A program made the translations under genes and the position numbers. Source: an uncultured Bacilli bacterium (GTDB taxonomy: Bacteria; Bacillota_I; Bacilli_A; RF39; UBA660). From it: a DNA stretch of 16,515 bases. The DNA lies in NCBI GenBank assembly GCA_934086395.1, contig CAKOIE010000029.1, forward strand, positions 1 through 16,515, read 5' to 3'. Of the stretch, positions 4,965 through 11,869 are shown piece by piece. The notes under the pieces were generated by a model that was given only the letters and a program-made list of their open reading frames with translations, did no database searches and had not been told where the DNA came from. The stretch's first letter is position 1, and the number at the start of each line of letters is the position of its first letter.

Positions 4965-5502
4965 ATTTAATTGTTGATACTTGGAATAATTCTACTTCTA
5001 CTGGTGTTTCTTGACCAAATAAGTCAACAAGAACAGTTAATCTACTATTTTCGATATCTAATGTACTAATTGTTCCATCCATACCTTTAAATGGCCCATC
5101 TACAATTGTAACTTTAGTTCCAACAGTAAGTTCTTTATCTACATCCATTCTTGTCATACCCATGTTAGCTAGAATTTTATCTATTTCTTGTGGCTTTAAT
5201 GGAGTTGGTTTTGCTCCTTTTCCGCTTGATCCGATGAATCCAGTTACACCTGGGGTATTTCTTACGATATACCATGCTTCATCTGTCATAATCATTTCAA
5301 CTAGAATATAACCTGGAAACATTTTTTTCTTTTTTTCTTTAATACTTCCATCTTTCATTGTTTCTTTAACTGTTTCTTCAGGAACAATAATTCTAAAAAT
5401 ATTATCTTGAAATCCCATTGATTCAGCACGCATTTCAAGTTTTTCTTTAACTTTTGATTCGTGTCCTGAATAAGTGTTAACTACATACCATTCTTTTTCC
5501 AT
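4963..5502 (-). CDS. nusG: Transcription elongation/antitermination factor NusG
   Basis: NusG binds the RNA polymerase clamp and modulates pausing and termination. The 179-aa product has the NGN domain (EWYVVNTYSGHESKVKEKLE at the start; KMFPGYILVEM and VRNTPGVTGFIG near 60-92) and a C-terminal KOW domain (VGTKVTIVDGPFKGMDGTI near 127-145). Length is typical. AAAGGGG about 9 nt upstream of the ATG lies at the end of secE, with a 3-nt intergenic gap, so the two are co-translated. Confidence 0.98.
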   Translation of the reverse strand: MEKEWYVVNTYSGHESKVKEKLEMRAESMGFQDNIFRIIVPEETVKETMKDGSIKEKKKKMFPGYILVEMIMTDEAWYIVRNTPGVTGFIGSSGKGAKPTPLKPQEIDKILANMGMTRMDVDKELTVGTKVTIVDGPFKGMDGTISTLDIENSRLTVLVDLFGQETPVEVELFQVSTIK

Positions 5503-5505
5503 ATA

Positions 5506-5856
5506 TTATAACCCCTTTACTAATGAACTAATCCATGCAAATAGTGCATCTAAACCATAAAAATATAAACCAAATATTACAATAAATATAATAGTTGCTA
5601 CGCCATATTTAGTTAAATCTTTTTTTGAAGGCCAATTGACTTTTTTTAGTTCTGATTTTACTTCAGTACTATATGACTTTTTAGGTTCTTTAACTACTTG
5701 TTTTTTTGCTTTCTTTATTTCTTTTTTAACTGGTTTTATTTCATTTTTTGTTTGTTTTGTTGTAGTTTCTACTTTTTCAACATTTATTTTTGTTGTTTCT
5801 TTTTGTACTTTAGCTGTTTTTTTACTTGTATTTTTCTTTTTTACATTTTTTGCCAT
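5506..5856 (-). CDS. secE: Preprotein translocase subunit SecE with a long Lys-rich N-terminal extension
   Basis: SecE clamps SecY in the translocon. The family core occupies about residues 61-116: EVKSELKKVNWPSKKDLTKYG, the amphipathic helix motif, then one membrane span (ATIIFIVIFGLYFYGLDALFAWI). Gram-positive SecE is usually about 60 residues, so the first 60 residues here, almost all Lys, Thr, Val and Glu, are an extra, probably disordered cytoplasmic extension. Reading frame and Shine-Dalgarno (GGAGAA, 6 nt) support the upstream ATG. Gene order secE-nusG confirms identity. Confidence 0.95.
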   Translation of the reverse strand: MAKNVKKKNTSKKTAKVQKETTKINVEKVETTTKQTKNEIKPVKKEIKKAKKQVVKEPKKSYSTEVKSELKKVNWPSKKDLTKYGVATIIFIVIFGLYFYGLDALFAWISSLVKGL

Positions 5857-5882
5857 ATTTTCTCCTTTTTTTATTTCAAATA

Positions 5883-5900
5883 AAAAACGCTTTTTGCGTC
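5883..5900 (-). terminator. Weak hairpin with T-run upstream of secE
   Basis: Minus strand GACGC, AAAAA, GCGTT, then more Ts; only 4-5 bp. It may terminate the kinase mRNA ending at 5949, or serve as a 5' hairpin of the secE mRNA, because the secE promoter start falls right at it. Confidence 0.4.
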
Positions 5901-5906
5901 ATTTAA

Positions 5907-5935
5907 AATATATCAAATTCTTAGGAGAAATGCAA
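5907..5935 (-). promoter_or_regulatory. secE-nusG promoter
   Basis: Minus strand TTGCAT (5930-5935), 17-bp spacer, TATATT (5907-5912). Confidence 0.65.
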
Positions 5936-5948
5936 TAGTTTTAATTGG

Positions 5949-6836
5949 TTATCTAACAAATTTAAGTGTTCTTTCAACCATTTTACAATGTGAATCATAA
6001 TAGTTTTGAATTTGCAACATTATTTCTTTATATACTTCTATTTGAAATTCTCGTTTCAATATAATAAAAATTTCTGATAAATCTATATCTAGGGCTGATT
6101 CTAAACTTTTATATAGTTCGGGATAATTTGCGATTGTTTCAATAGTATGTTCATCTATATTATTTTCATTTGCACTAAATGTAAGCGTATCAAAGCAAGA
6201 TTCAAAAATATAAGTATCAGGACGATTATTTTCCTTGAAGATATTGCCATTATCAAACATTGGTGCAAGTTTTAGATGCTCATTAGATTTTTCAAACATT
6301 ATGTTGTAATAACGGTGGTCAAACTGTCCAAAGATGATATCTATAGCCATTATTTTAGCTATCTCTTTTAGGTGTTTTTGAAAATCATTATTTGTCATCT
6401 TTCTTTTCATTATTGAATTGTATTTTAATATATTTAGAGGAATTTCCATATTTGTCGGTATTACATCGGCATAATCTATATATGTATAATCCTTTTTTCT
6501 AAAATTTTCACTAATAATTCCTACTTTTCCATTACATTTAACAATCTTATGTTTAACACATGGAACATTAAATTCATCAAAAATCTTTTCCATAAATAAT
6601 TCTTCAAATAAATAACGATATTTAAAGTAATAATATTTATCTTGGATTTTAAACCATGTGTGATAAATTTCGAGATTCTCAGGATTAATATTAATTTGCT
6701 TTGCTAATTCTTCAAGAAATTTTTTATTTAAAATATCACTATCTTTTGTTATACATCTATAGCTAAAAATATCTGGAAGCATTCTTGTATTAATTAGATT
6801 GTCAATGTATATATCATCAATGTTAAAACTTCTCAT
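5949..6836 (-). CDS. HipA-like protein kinase, stand-alone
   Basis: A 295-aa protein with the C-terminal catalytic pattern of HipA-type kinases: a probable ATP-binding Lys in YYYFKYRYLFEE (about residue 72), NVPCVKHKIVKCNGKVGIISENF (about 90-112), a catalytic-loop motif FDHRYYNIMF (Asp173, Asn178) and a metal-binding LAPMFDNG (Asp195). HipA kinases phosphorylate serine or threonine on targets such as aminoacyl-tRNA synthetases and are usually paired with a HipB antitoxin; no HipB-like gene is nearby. The start is set at 6836: an upstream in-frame ATG at 6893 would place the promoter inside the coding region, whereas AGGGGTG lies about 8 nt before 6836. It sits where yacP/rpmG would be expected between sigH and secE. 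Substrate unknown. Confidence 0.75.
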   Translation of the reverse strand: MRSFNIDDIYIDNLINTRMLPDIFSYRCITKDSDILNKKFLEELAKQININPENLEIYHTWFKIQDKYYYFKYRYLFEELFMEKIFDEFNVPCVKHKIVKCNGKVGIISENFRKKDYTYIDYADVIPTNMEIPLNILKYNSIMKRKMTNNDFQKHLKEIAKIMAIDIIFGQFDHRYYNIMFEKSNEHLKLAPMFDNGNIFKENNRPDTYIFESCFDTLTFSANENNIDEHTIETIANYPELYKSLESALDIDLSEIFIILKREFQIEVYKEIMLQIQNYYDSHCKMVERTLKFVR

Positions 6837-6843
6837 AATTAAA

Positions 6844-6863
6844 ACACCCCTTTGTTTGGGTGT
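6844..6863 (-). terminator. Hairpin after the sigma gene, holding the kinase Shine-Dalgarno
   Basis: Minus strand ACACCC (6858-6863), AAACAAAG, GGGTGT (6844-6849), then TTTTAATT. It directly follows the sigma-factor stop and is probably its terminator. Its 3' arm contains the AGGGGTG that would serve as the kinase ribosome-binding site, so read-through transcripts would hide that site. Confidence 0.55.
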
Positions 6864-6893
6864 ATTATAGCATATTTTTTTTATATTTTTCAA
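6864..6893 (-). promoter_or_regulatory. Kinase promoter inside the end of the sigma gene
   Basis: Minus strand TTGAAA (6888-6893), 18-bp spacer, TATAAT (6864-6869) with TGC before it (extended -10). Predicted start near 6857, so the promoter-derived mRNA would lack most of the hairpin's first arm. Confidence 0.75.
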
Positions 6894-7476
6894 TTATAGA
6901 GTTTGATTTTTCTTTTATACGTCCTATAGCATTATATACCGTTTTAATATTTAATTTTAATATTTTAGAGATTTCTTTTGATGAAAAGCCATTAATGCAT
7001 AATTTAAATACATCTTTTTCTCTAGGGGACAATGAAACTAATATTTTACTTTTTATTTCTTCATAATAAACATTAGTAATAACAATTTTTTCGGGATTAT
7101 ATTTCATATCACAAAGTTTTTCTAAATCAGATGTTTTTACAAATAGATTATTTATACTTGTTTCATTTAAATAAGTTAAATTTTTATTTGCTGTTGTTAT
7201 TTTAAAACGATTCCATAGTTTTCGTCGAATACATAAACTTATGAATGTCGGAAACGATGATGCAAGTTCATCTCGGTAATTAATTATTGCATCATTAAAT
7301 GCATAATAGGCTTCTTGTTTTACTTCTTCTATATCAAGTTTTAGTGCTTTTATTGTGTCTTCATATTTATAAACAATCACATCTACTAAATAACTATATT
7401 TATCAAAAATAGCATCTGTTACATCTTCATTATTATCACATATCATTGATGTTAATTCATTTTCGGAAAACTCCAT
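6865..7476 (-). CDS. RNA polymerase sigma factor, SigH-like
   Basis: A 203-aa sigma-70-family protein. Region 2 is seen at about residues 28-92 (YLVDVIVYKYEDT, IEEVKQEAYYAFNDAIINYRD, FPTFISLCIRRKLWNRFK) and region 4 at about 150-195 (LSPREKDVFKLCINGFSSKEISKILKLNIKTVYNAIGRIKEK, a helix-turn-helix). Position directly after rlmB and before secE-nusG is that of sigH in Bacillus subtilis, so orthology is likely, although the sequence is divergent. Its ATG overlaps the rlmB stop (TAATG), giving coupled translation. If orthologous, it would direct a stationary-phase or stress regulon; that is inference. Confidence 0.82.
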   Translation of the reverse strand: MEFSENELTSMICDNNEDVTDAIFDKYSYLVDVIVYKYEDTIKALKLDIEEVKQEAYYAFNDAIINYRDELASSFPTFISLCIRRKLWNRFKITTANKNLTYLNETSINNLFVKTSDLEKLCDMKYNPEKIVITNVYYEEIKSKILVSLSPREKDVFKLCINGFSSKEISKILKLNIKTVYNAIGRIKEKSNSIIEKYKKNML

Positions 7477-8147
7477 TAATTTTCTATTCCAAACAGTAAA
7501 ATTCCTGCTGATACTGATGCATTAAGGGAATTTACTTTTCCTTTCATAGGGATACTTAATATTTCATCGCAATTTTTTCTAACTAATTTACTTACACCAA
7601 ATCCTTCTGATCCAATTATTAAACAAACTTTATCGGCATAATTTACTTTACGATAATCAGTTCCATCGGCTTCAGCGGCATAGATAAAAAAACCTTTTTC
7701 TTTTAGCTTATTAATGGCGTTTACTAGATTATTAACCATGATTATATTAACTCTTTCTAAAGCTCCAGTACTTGTTTTCATAACTGTTTCATTAACTAAT
7801 ACTGAACGATCTTTAGGAATAATTATATTTTTAATTCCTCTTGCTTCACAAGATCTAATTATAGCTCCAAAGTTGTGAGGATCTTCTAAATGGTCTAACA
7901 TTAAAACAAAGGTATCATCAGTAATATCATCTATATTTCCATATTCATAATCTAATATTTCAAAAATTATTCCTTGATTATTTTTTAACATTTTATCCAT
8001 TAATTTAGGATCTGTTAAAACATATTTTATATTATTATCTTTTATTTTTTTAATTATTTCTTGATCTTTAAAATTTGTTGATAATAGAACTTTTCTTATT
8101 TTAGATGGTTCTAATTCATTAAAAACATTTTTTCCACATACTCTCAT
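7476..8147 (-). CDS. rlmB: TrmH-family 23S rRNA 2'-O-methyltransferase (RlmB-type)
   Basis: SPOUT-class enzyme that methylates the ribose of a guanosine in the 23S rRNA peptidyl-transferase P-loop using S-adenosylmethionine. The 223-aa product has the substrate-binding N-domain and the three SPOUT motifs: LDHLEDPHNFGAIIRSCEA (about 83-101, catalytic Arg), LIIGSEGFGVS (about 178-188, knot and SAM site) and NSLNASVSAGILLFG near the C-terminus. It overlaps mrnC by 4 nt and sigH-like by 1 nt. The exact target nucleotide is assumed from synteny. Confidence 0.93.
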   Translation of the reverse strand: MRVCGKNVFNELEPSKIRKVLLSTNFKDQEIIKKIKDNNIKYVLTDPKLMDKMLKNNQGIIFEILDYEYGNIDDITDDTFVLMLDHLEDPHNFGAIIRSCEARGIKNIIIPKDRSVLVNETVMKTSTGALERVNIIMVNNLVNAINKLKEKGFFIYAAEADGTDYRKVNYADKVCLIIGSEGFGVSKLVRKNCDEILSIPMKGKVNSLNASVSAGILLFGIEN

Positions 8148-8497
8148 AAAATCTTCTCCATTATTTCATTTAATCTATTTTTATCATTTTGATATAAATA
8201 ACCTATTAAACATTCAAAACCAGTGGCTTTATGATAAGTTACTATATCATTATTTTTACTACGATGCATTTTGGCGTTACGACCTTTTTTAACAATATCT
8301 AATTCGGTTTCTGTTAAGATATTTTCTTGTTCTAATTTTTCTAAAAGTTTTCGTTGACTTTTAGCACTTACAAAATTAAGACTTTCAGTTTGAAGGTCAT
8401 TAACATTTTTTATTCCTTTATTAATTAAATGATTACGAACTATAAGTTCATATACAGCGTCTCCTAAGTATGCAAGGATTAAATATTCCATAAACAT
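8144..8497 (-). CDS. mrnC: Mini-ribonuclease III
   Basis: Mini-III is a dsRNA-binding-domain-free RNase III homologue that matures the ends of 23S rRNA in Bacillus. The ~118-aa product is one RNase III domain with LAYLGDAVYELIVRNHL near the N-terminus (catalytic Asp and Glu context) and ECLIGYLYQ near the C-terminus (second catalytic Glu). Possible starts are GTG 8500, ATG 8497 and ATG 8491. None has a Shine-Dalgarno, and the predicted transcription start falls at about 8500, so the mRNA looks leaderless; 8497 is my choice. It is the first gene of mrnC-rlmB-sigH-like. Confidence 0.93.
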   Translation of the reverse strand: MFMEYLILAYLGDAVYELIVRNHLINKGIKNVNDLQTESLNFVSAKSQRKLLEKLEQENILTETELDIVKKGRNAKMHRSKNNDIVTYHKATGFECLIGYLYQNDKNRLNEIMEKIL

Positions 8498-8506
8498 CAC
8501 GGTTAT

Positions 8507-8515
8507 AATATAGCA
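8507..8515 (-). promoter_or_regulatory. mrnC operon promoter (extended -10)
   Basis: Minus strand TGC followed by TATATT; no good -35 box. The start predicted 7 nt downstream is at about 8500, at the first codons of mrnC. Confidence 0.6.
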
Positions 8516-8523
8516 TATTTAAT

Positions 8524-8557
8524 TAAAAAGAAAAAGAATTAAATGGAAATAATTCTT
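8524..8557 (-). terminator. Intrinsic terminator after the glycosyltransferase gene
   Basis: Minus strand AAGAATTA (8550-8557), 8-nt loop, TAATTCTT (8534-8541), then TTTCTTTTT. It overlaps the stop codon. Confidence 0.75.
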
Positions 8558-9620
8558 ATATTAATTTTTCAATAAGTTCTTTATTACGTAGTAGTCTTGG
8601 TTCGTTTGGATTATATTTTAAGGCTTTATTTACGTAAATATAGGCTTCTTTATAATTTTTTAGATTATATTCACAAATTGTTAAAAGATCTTCTATTGTT
8701 CCATTGTAACAAGCAGGATCATTAATATATGTTTTAGGATTTGATTTAATTTGCAGGGCAAGTAAAAGATATAGTTTGGCTTTATTATATTCGTTTAGAT
8801 GATAATATATTAGTCCTGTTTCAAAGTATCCTTCTCTTAAATAAGGTGCTTCACTAATACTCATTATGGCGTATCTTAAGGCTTCATTGTAATTTTTTAA
8901 ATTATAATATGATCTTGATATGAAACGCATAGATGCACATCTTTCATCACGCCATTTGGCATTTTTCATTTTAAGATGATGTTTTAAGGTTTTAATTGCT
9001 TCTTTGTATTTTCCATAAAACATATATTCTCTTCCTAAATAGTGATAGTTACGATCATTTTTAGGATTTTCTTTAACTGAAAGTTCAAGTAATGGCAAAT
9101 AAGAGCTTCGGGATTTGGTACTATCTGGATAATGTTTTAAAACTATGTCTTCTATTAAAATGGTTTTAGGATTTTCTAAGGAACACTCTAAAACTTCATG
9201 AACTGGATTAACCCATTTATAGCCATGACGACTATGAATTTTTTCGTAAAAGAAATTTATAGTGGGATTATTGTTTTTATCAAATGACCATATATAGTTA
9301 TATTTTACTAAATTATAGTTTTTGGCCTTTTCTAATTTTTTTCGCCATCCTTTATCAAATATTTCATCTAAATCAGTACATACACATAAATCGGCATCTT
9401 CAGGAACTAATTTTAATGATTCATTTCTTGCTACATCAAATCGCCATGGAGTGATTATTTTAGTATTTACTTTAATGTTATGTTTTTTTAATTTTTCAAC
9501 AGTATCGTCAGTTGAACCAGTATCAAGAACGTATATTTCATCAGCTTCTTTCATAGATTCATACCAACGATCTACAAATTTTGATTCGTTTTTGCTAATA
9601 GCATATACACATATTTTCAA
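8556..9620 (-). CDS. GT2-family glycosyltransferase with C-terminal TPR repeats
   Basis: The 354-aa protein starts with a GT-A fold: ISKNESKFVDRWYESM, LDTGSTDDTVE (about 32-42) and the metal/nucleotide-sugar motif TDLDEIF (about 82-88), followed by HSRHGYKWVNPVHEVLE. From about residue 190 to the end are four or five TPR-like helical hairpins (for example YHYLGREYMFYGKYKEAIKTLKHHLK, GYFETGLIYYHLNEYNKAKLYLLLALQI, ICEYNLKNYKEAYIYVNKALKYNPNEPRLL). Such enzymes glycosylate surface glycans or proteins; donor and acceptor are unknown. It is cytoplasmic, with no signal peptide. GGTGAT lies 9 nt before the ATG. Its neighbours, a cell-wall hydrolase-like and a collagen-like protein, suggest a surface role. 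Confidence 0.88.
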   Translation of the reverse strand: MKICVYAISKNESKFVDRWYESMKEADEIYVLDTGSTDDTVEKLKKHNIKVNTKIITPWRFDVARNESLKLVPEDADLCVCTDLDEIFDKGWRKKLEKAKNYNLVKYNYIWSFDKNNNPTINFFYEKIHSRHGYKWVNPVHEVLECSLENPKTILIEDIVLKHYPDSTKSRSSYLPLLELSVKENPKNDRNYHYLGREYMFYGKYKEAIKTLKHHLKMKNAKWRDERCASMRFISRSYYNLKNYNEALRYAIMSISEAPYLREGYFETGLIYYHLNEYNKAKLYLLLALQIKSNPKTYINDPACYNGTIEDLLTICEYNLKNYKEAYIYVNKALKYNPNEPRLLRNKELIEKLI

Positions 9621-9696
9621 TTTATCACCAATAAATTTTATGATTTATATTTAATAAAAATGAATTTACATTTAAGTAAATAGATTAAATTAAAAT

Positions 9697-9718
9697 AAGA
9701 TTATCCTTAGATAATCTT
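9697..9718 (-). terminator. Intrinsic terminator after the NlpC/P60 gene
   Basis: Minus strand AAGATTATC, TAAG, GATAATCTT (9 bp perfect) followed by ATTTTAATTT, a moderate U-tract. Confidence 0.7.
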
Positions 9719-9722
9719 TATT

Positions 9723-10784
9723 CTACCATGAATCAGAATATTTTGATAAATCTTTTCCTTCCCATGCGGCGTATCTGTCAGCGTTAGGATCTATTTTTCC
9801 ATTGTAAATATCTGTTAAATCCATTACTTTTGCTGTTCCTGGGTAATTTTTCAATTCTGCATATGTCCTTATTTGAAAGCCAATTCCCATACTTGATTCT
9901 GATGTTATAAAATAACCTTCTTCGGGATGATTTTCCATAATTACTCCAACGTGTTTAGAATGCTCATTTGTATATGTAACAAATACGTCGCCACATTGTG
10001 CTTTTGAATAATCATCTAGTTCGGTTCCAATATTCATAAATGATTCTACTGGTCTCCAATATAATCCGCCTGGTACACCTTTATCAACTAGCCATGATGC
10101 GTAAGCATTACAATCAACACCACCATTTGTTAATGCTATTGTGGGTACGTGAGGATCTGCACCAGTTCCCGCATGACGATAATTTAATTTATAGCCTGCG
10201 TCTGCCGCGCTACCAATCATAAATATTGCTGTTTTAGCTACTGCGTCTCTTCCTGGTTGTGATTTTATTTTAGCTAAAGTTTCCTTCACTTGTTCTGGCG
10301 TAATATTAGAAACGTCAAATAATGACCTTCCTCCAATACCAATTAAATTATACGGATTATCATTACTCCATGTCATAAATTTCAAATATTTATGCAATTC
10401 TTGGCTGAACGCCTGACTTTTATAATAACCTGTTCCTCCAATTGTAAAAGTTCTATTTGAAAGTAGATTTAGTGTTGCATTTGGTTCGGAGAACGATAAA
10501 TTACTTACACTAGATAATTGTTCAGTGGCGCTGCTTCCTATAGTTACGTCTATTTCTTCTAATTTATAAGCACATTCAATTAATTTACTAACAAATATTT
10601 TTGTGTGATTACTAAAATTTTCCTTTTCAATACTAAGAGCATTCTTAAATGATGCTAAGGAACTGCACTGGCCTACACTTATATTTAATATTTGATTACT
10701 TGAAGAGTCTATATCGTCATAGTATTTTTGAACGAGTGCTGCTCCAGCTACTAATTCATCTGTTTTAACAGTTACTTTTGTCAT
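9723..10784 (-). CDS. NlpC/P60-type cysteine peptidase with an Esx/WXG-like helical N-terminus
   Basis: The 353-aa protein has a C-terminal cysteine-peptidase-like domain: GGVDCNAYASWLVDKG (Cys225 nucleophile candidate) and CGDVFVTYTNEHSKHVGVIMENH (His278), the Cys...GDV...HVG order of NlpC/P60 or CHAP domains that cut peptidoglycan peptides. There is no signal peptide or membrane span. The first ~95 residues (TVKTDELVAGAALVQKYYDDIDSSSNQILN, then heptad-like helices) resemble the helical hairpin at the head of type VII (Esx) secreted proteins. Export through such a route is an inference; no Esx machinery is in this window. AGGAG six nt before the ATG fixes the start. It is monocistronic, with its own terminator. 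Confidence 0.8.
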   Translation of the reverse strand: MTKVTVKTDELVAGAALVQKYYDDIDSSSNQILNISVGQCSSLASFKNALSIEKENFSNHTKIFVSKLIECAYKLEEIDVTIGSSATEQLSSVSNLSFSEPNATLNLLSNRTFTIGGTGYYKSQAFSQELHKYLKFMTWSNDNPYNLIGIGGRSLFDVSNITPEQVKETLAKIKSQPGRDAVAKTAIFMIGSAADAGYKLNYRHAGTGADPHVPTIALTNGGVDCNAYASWLVDKGVPGGLYWRPVESFMNIGTELDDYSKAQCGDVFVTYTNEHSKHVGVIMENHPEEGYFITSESSMGIGFQIRTYAELKNYPGTAKVMDLTDIYNGKIDPNADRYAAWEGKDLSKYSDSW

Positions 10785-10952
10785 ATGTTTCTCCTACTTT
10801 TTTATAGTTTTCATGTTTATTTTATCACATGTTATTAAAATTAAAGCATTTTTTTAAATAATTAGTGTCTACTTTACATTTGTGTAATAGGAATTTTTCT
10901 CTTTTAACGAAAACTAAAAAGATAAATATCTTTTTATATATTTATCTTTTAT
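10785..10952. other. Intergenic region upstream of the NlpC/P60 gene
   Basis: AT-rich. It holds the collagen-gene terminator (10916-10949) and, nearer the peptidase gene, a weak promoter-like TAAAAT on the minus strand around 10822-10830. No ORF of interest is seen. Confidence 0.4.
10916..10949 (-). terminator. Intrinsic terminator after the collagen-like gene
   Basis: Minus strand AAAGATAAATAT (10938-10949), 8-nt loop, ATATTTATCTTT (10918-10929): a perfect 12-bp stem, then TTAGTTTT. Confidence 0.85.
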
Positions 10953-11789
10953 TTAAGCAGATGCTCCTTGTGGACCGGTTGGACCTTGTGGAATTGTGAA
11001 GTTAAGTGTAAAATTTGGTGCTGCTCCGGTTATAGTAACTGCTGCTTGTGAACCTGGTGCACCGGTTGTAACTGTTCCAACTGTAAATGTTGGTGTTTCA
11101 CCAGCTGCTCCTTGTGCTCCCGCTGGGCCTGTTGGGCCAGTTGGGCCGGTTGGCCCCTCAGCTCCTGCAGGTCCTTGTGATCCTGCTTCTCCATTTGTTC
11201 CGGCTATTCCTTGAGGTCCGGTTGGGCCAGTTGGGCCGGTTGGACCTTGTACTCCTGCTGGACCTTGCACTCCTGCTTCTCCATTTGTTCCGGCTATTCC
11301 TTGAGGTCCGGTTGGACCAGTTGGGCCAGTTGGGCCTTGAGTTCCTGTCGGTCCTTGTACTCCTGCTTCTCCATTTGTTCCGGCTATTCCTTGAGGTCCG
11401 GTTGGACCTGTTGGTCCGGTTGGTCCTTGAGCTCCTGTTGGTCCTTGTACTCCTGCTTCTCCATTTGTTCCGGCTATTCCTTGAGGTCCGGTTGGGCCAG
11501 TTGGGCCGGTTGGACCAGTTGGGCCGGTTGGTCCTTGAGGTCCTGTTGAGCCAGTAGCACCTGTTGGTCCTGTTAATCCAGGTAATCCCTGAGGTCCGGT
11601 TGGACCTGTTACTCCTTGATTACCAGTTATTCCTGCTGGTCCTTGAATCCCTTGTGGCCCAGTTGGGCCTTGCGTTCCTTGAATTCCTTGTACACCTTGT
11701 ATTCCCTGTGGTCCTCTTGGGCCAGTTGGACCAGTCGGGCCTGGAGGGGCACAAAATGTATATATACATCCGTCATTACATCCATTCAT
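10953..11789 (-). CDS. Collagen-like Gly-X-Y repeat protein
   Basis: About 278-282 aa. A short N-terminus with three cysteines (CNDGCIYTFC) is followed by roughly 210 residues of uninterrupted G-X-Y triplets rich in GPTGPT, GPQGIA and GPAG, then a C-terminal domain (TPTFTVGTVTTGAP...AAVTITGAAPNFTLNFTIPQG) common in Firmicutes collagen-like and BclA-type proteins, ending with GPTGPQGASA. It probably trimerises into a stiff surface filament. No signal peptide or anchor is visible; the N-terminal cysteines may cross-link it. The start may be 11789 (AAGGAT 10 nt upstream) or 11801 (Shine-Dalgarno almost touching). Base composition is visibly more GC-rich than the neighbours, as Gly/Pro codons require. 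Confidence 0.93.
   Translation of the reverse strand: MNGCNDGCIYTFCAPPGPTGPTGPRGPQGIQGVQGIQGTQGPTGPQGIQGPAGITGNQGVTGPTGPQGLPGLTGPTGATGSTGPQGPTGPTGPTGPTGPTGPQGIAGTNGEAGVQGPTGAQGPTGPTGPTGPQGIAGTNGEAGVQGPTGTQGPTGPTGPTGPQGIAGTNGEAGVQGPAGVQGPTGPTGPTGPQGIAGTNGEAGSQGPAGAEGPTGPTGPTGPAGAQGAAGETPTFTVGTVTTGAPGSQAAVTITGAAPNFTLNFTIPQGPTGPQGASA
11191..11520 (-). repeat. Tandem 90-bp (30-residue) repeats in the collagen-like gene
   Basis: The segment CCATTTGTTCCGGCTATTCC recurs at exactly 90-bp spacing: 11191, 11281, 11371 and 11461. Each unit encodes about GPTGPTGPTGPQGIAGTNGE followed by AGVQGPTGAQ or a variant. Units differ mostly at third positions and at the last X-Y residues. Such arrays change copy number easily. 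Confidence 0.95.
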
Positions 11790-11812
11790 TAATAAATACA
11801 TCCTTTCCTTTA

Positions 11813-11838
11813 TATTTTATGAATTAGCTCATAAAATA
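11813..11838. promoter_or_regulatory. 10-bp perfect inverted repeat at the collagen-gene promoter
   Basis: TATTTTATGA, 6 nt, TCATAAAATA. On the minus strand TTGCAC lies just upstream, and the arm holds the likely -10 TAAAAT. No T-run follows, so an operator is more likely than a terminator. Confidence 0.5.
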
Positions 11839-11842
11839 GTGC

Positions 11843-11869
11843 AAAGAAAAAGATACTTTTTTAGCATCT
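11843..11869 (-). terminator. Intrinsic terminator after the thioredoxin-reductase-like gene
   Basis: Minus strand AGATGCT, AAAAA, AGTATCT (7 bp, one G·U), then TTTTCTTT; overlaps the TAG stop. Confidence 0.75.

Noticed and set aside
5636..5938. Plus-strand Phe/Cys-rich ORFs opposite secE
   Set aside because: Shadows of the Lys-rich extension (AAA codons read as TTT).
5857..5948. A missing rpmG (L33) gene upstream of secE
   Set aside because: No L33-like frame is present in either strand; only a promoter and a weak hairpin.
11191..11520. CRISPR-like array
   Set aside because: The regular 90-bp period is an in-frame coding repeat of G-X-Y triplets with no spacers.
11087..11557. Plus-strand Leu/Arg-rich and Ser/Trp/Gly-rich reading frames opposite the collagen gene
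   Set aside because: They mirror the Gly-Pro repeat on the other strand; no Shine-Dalgarno or independent support.
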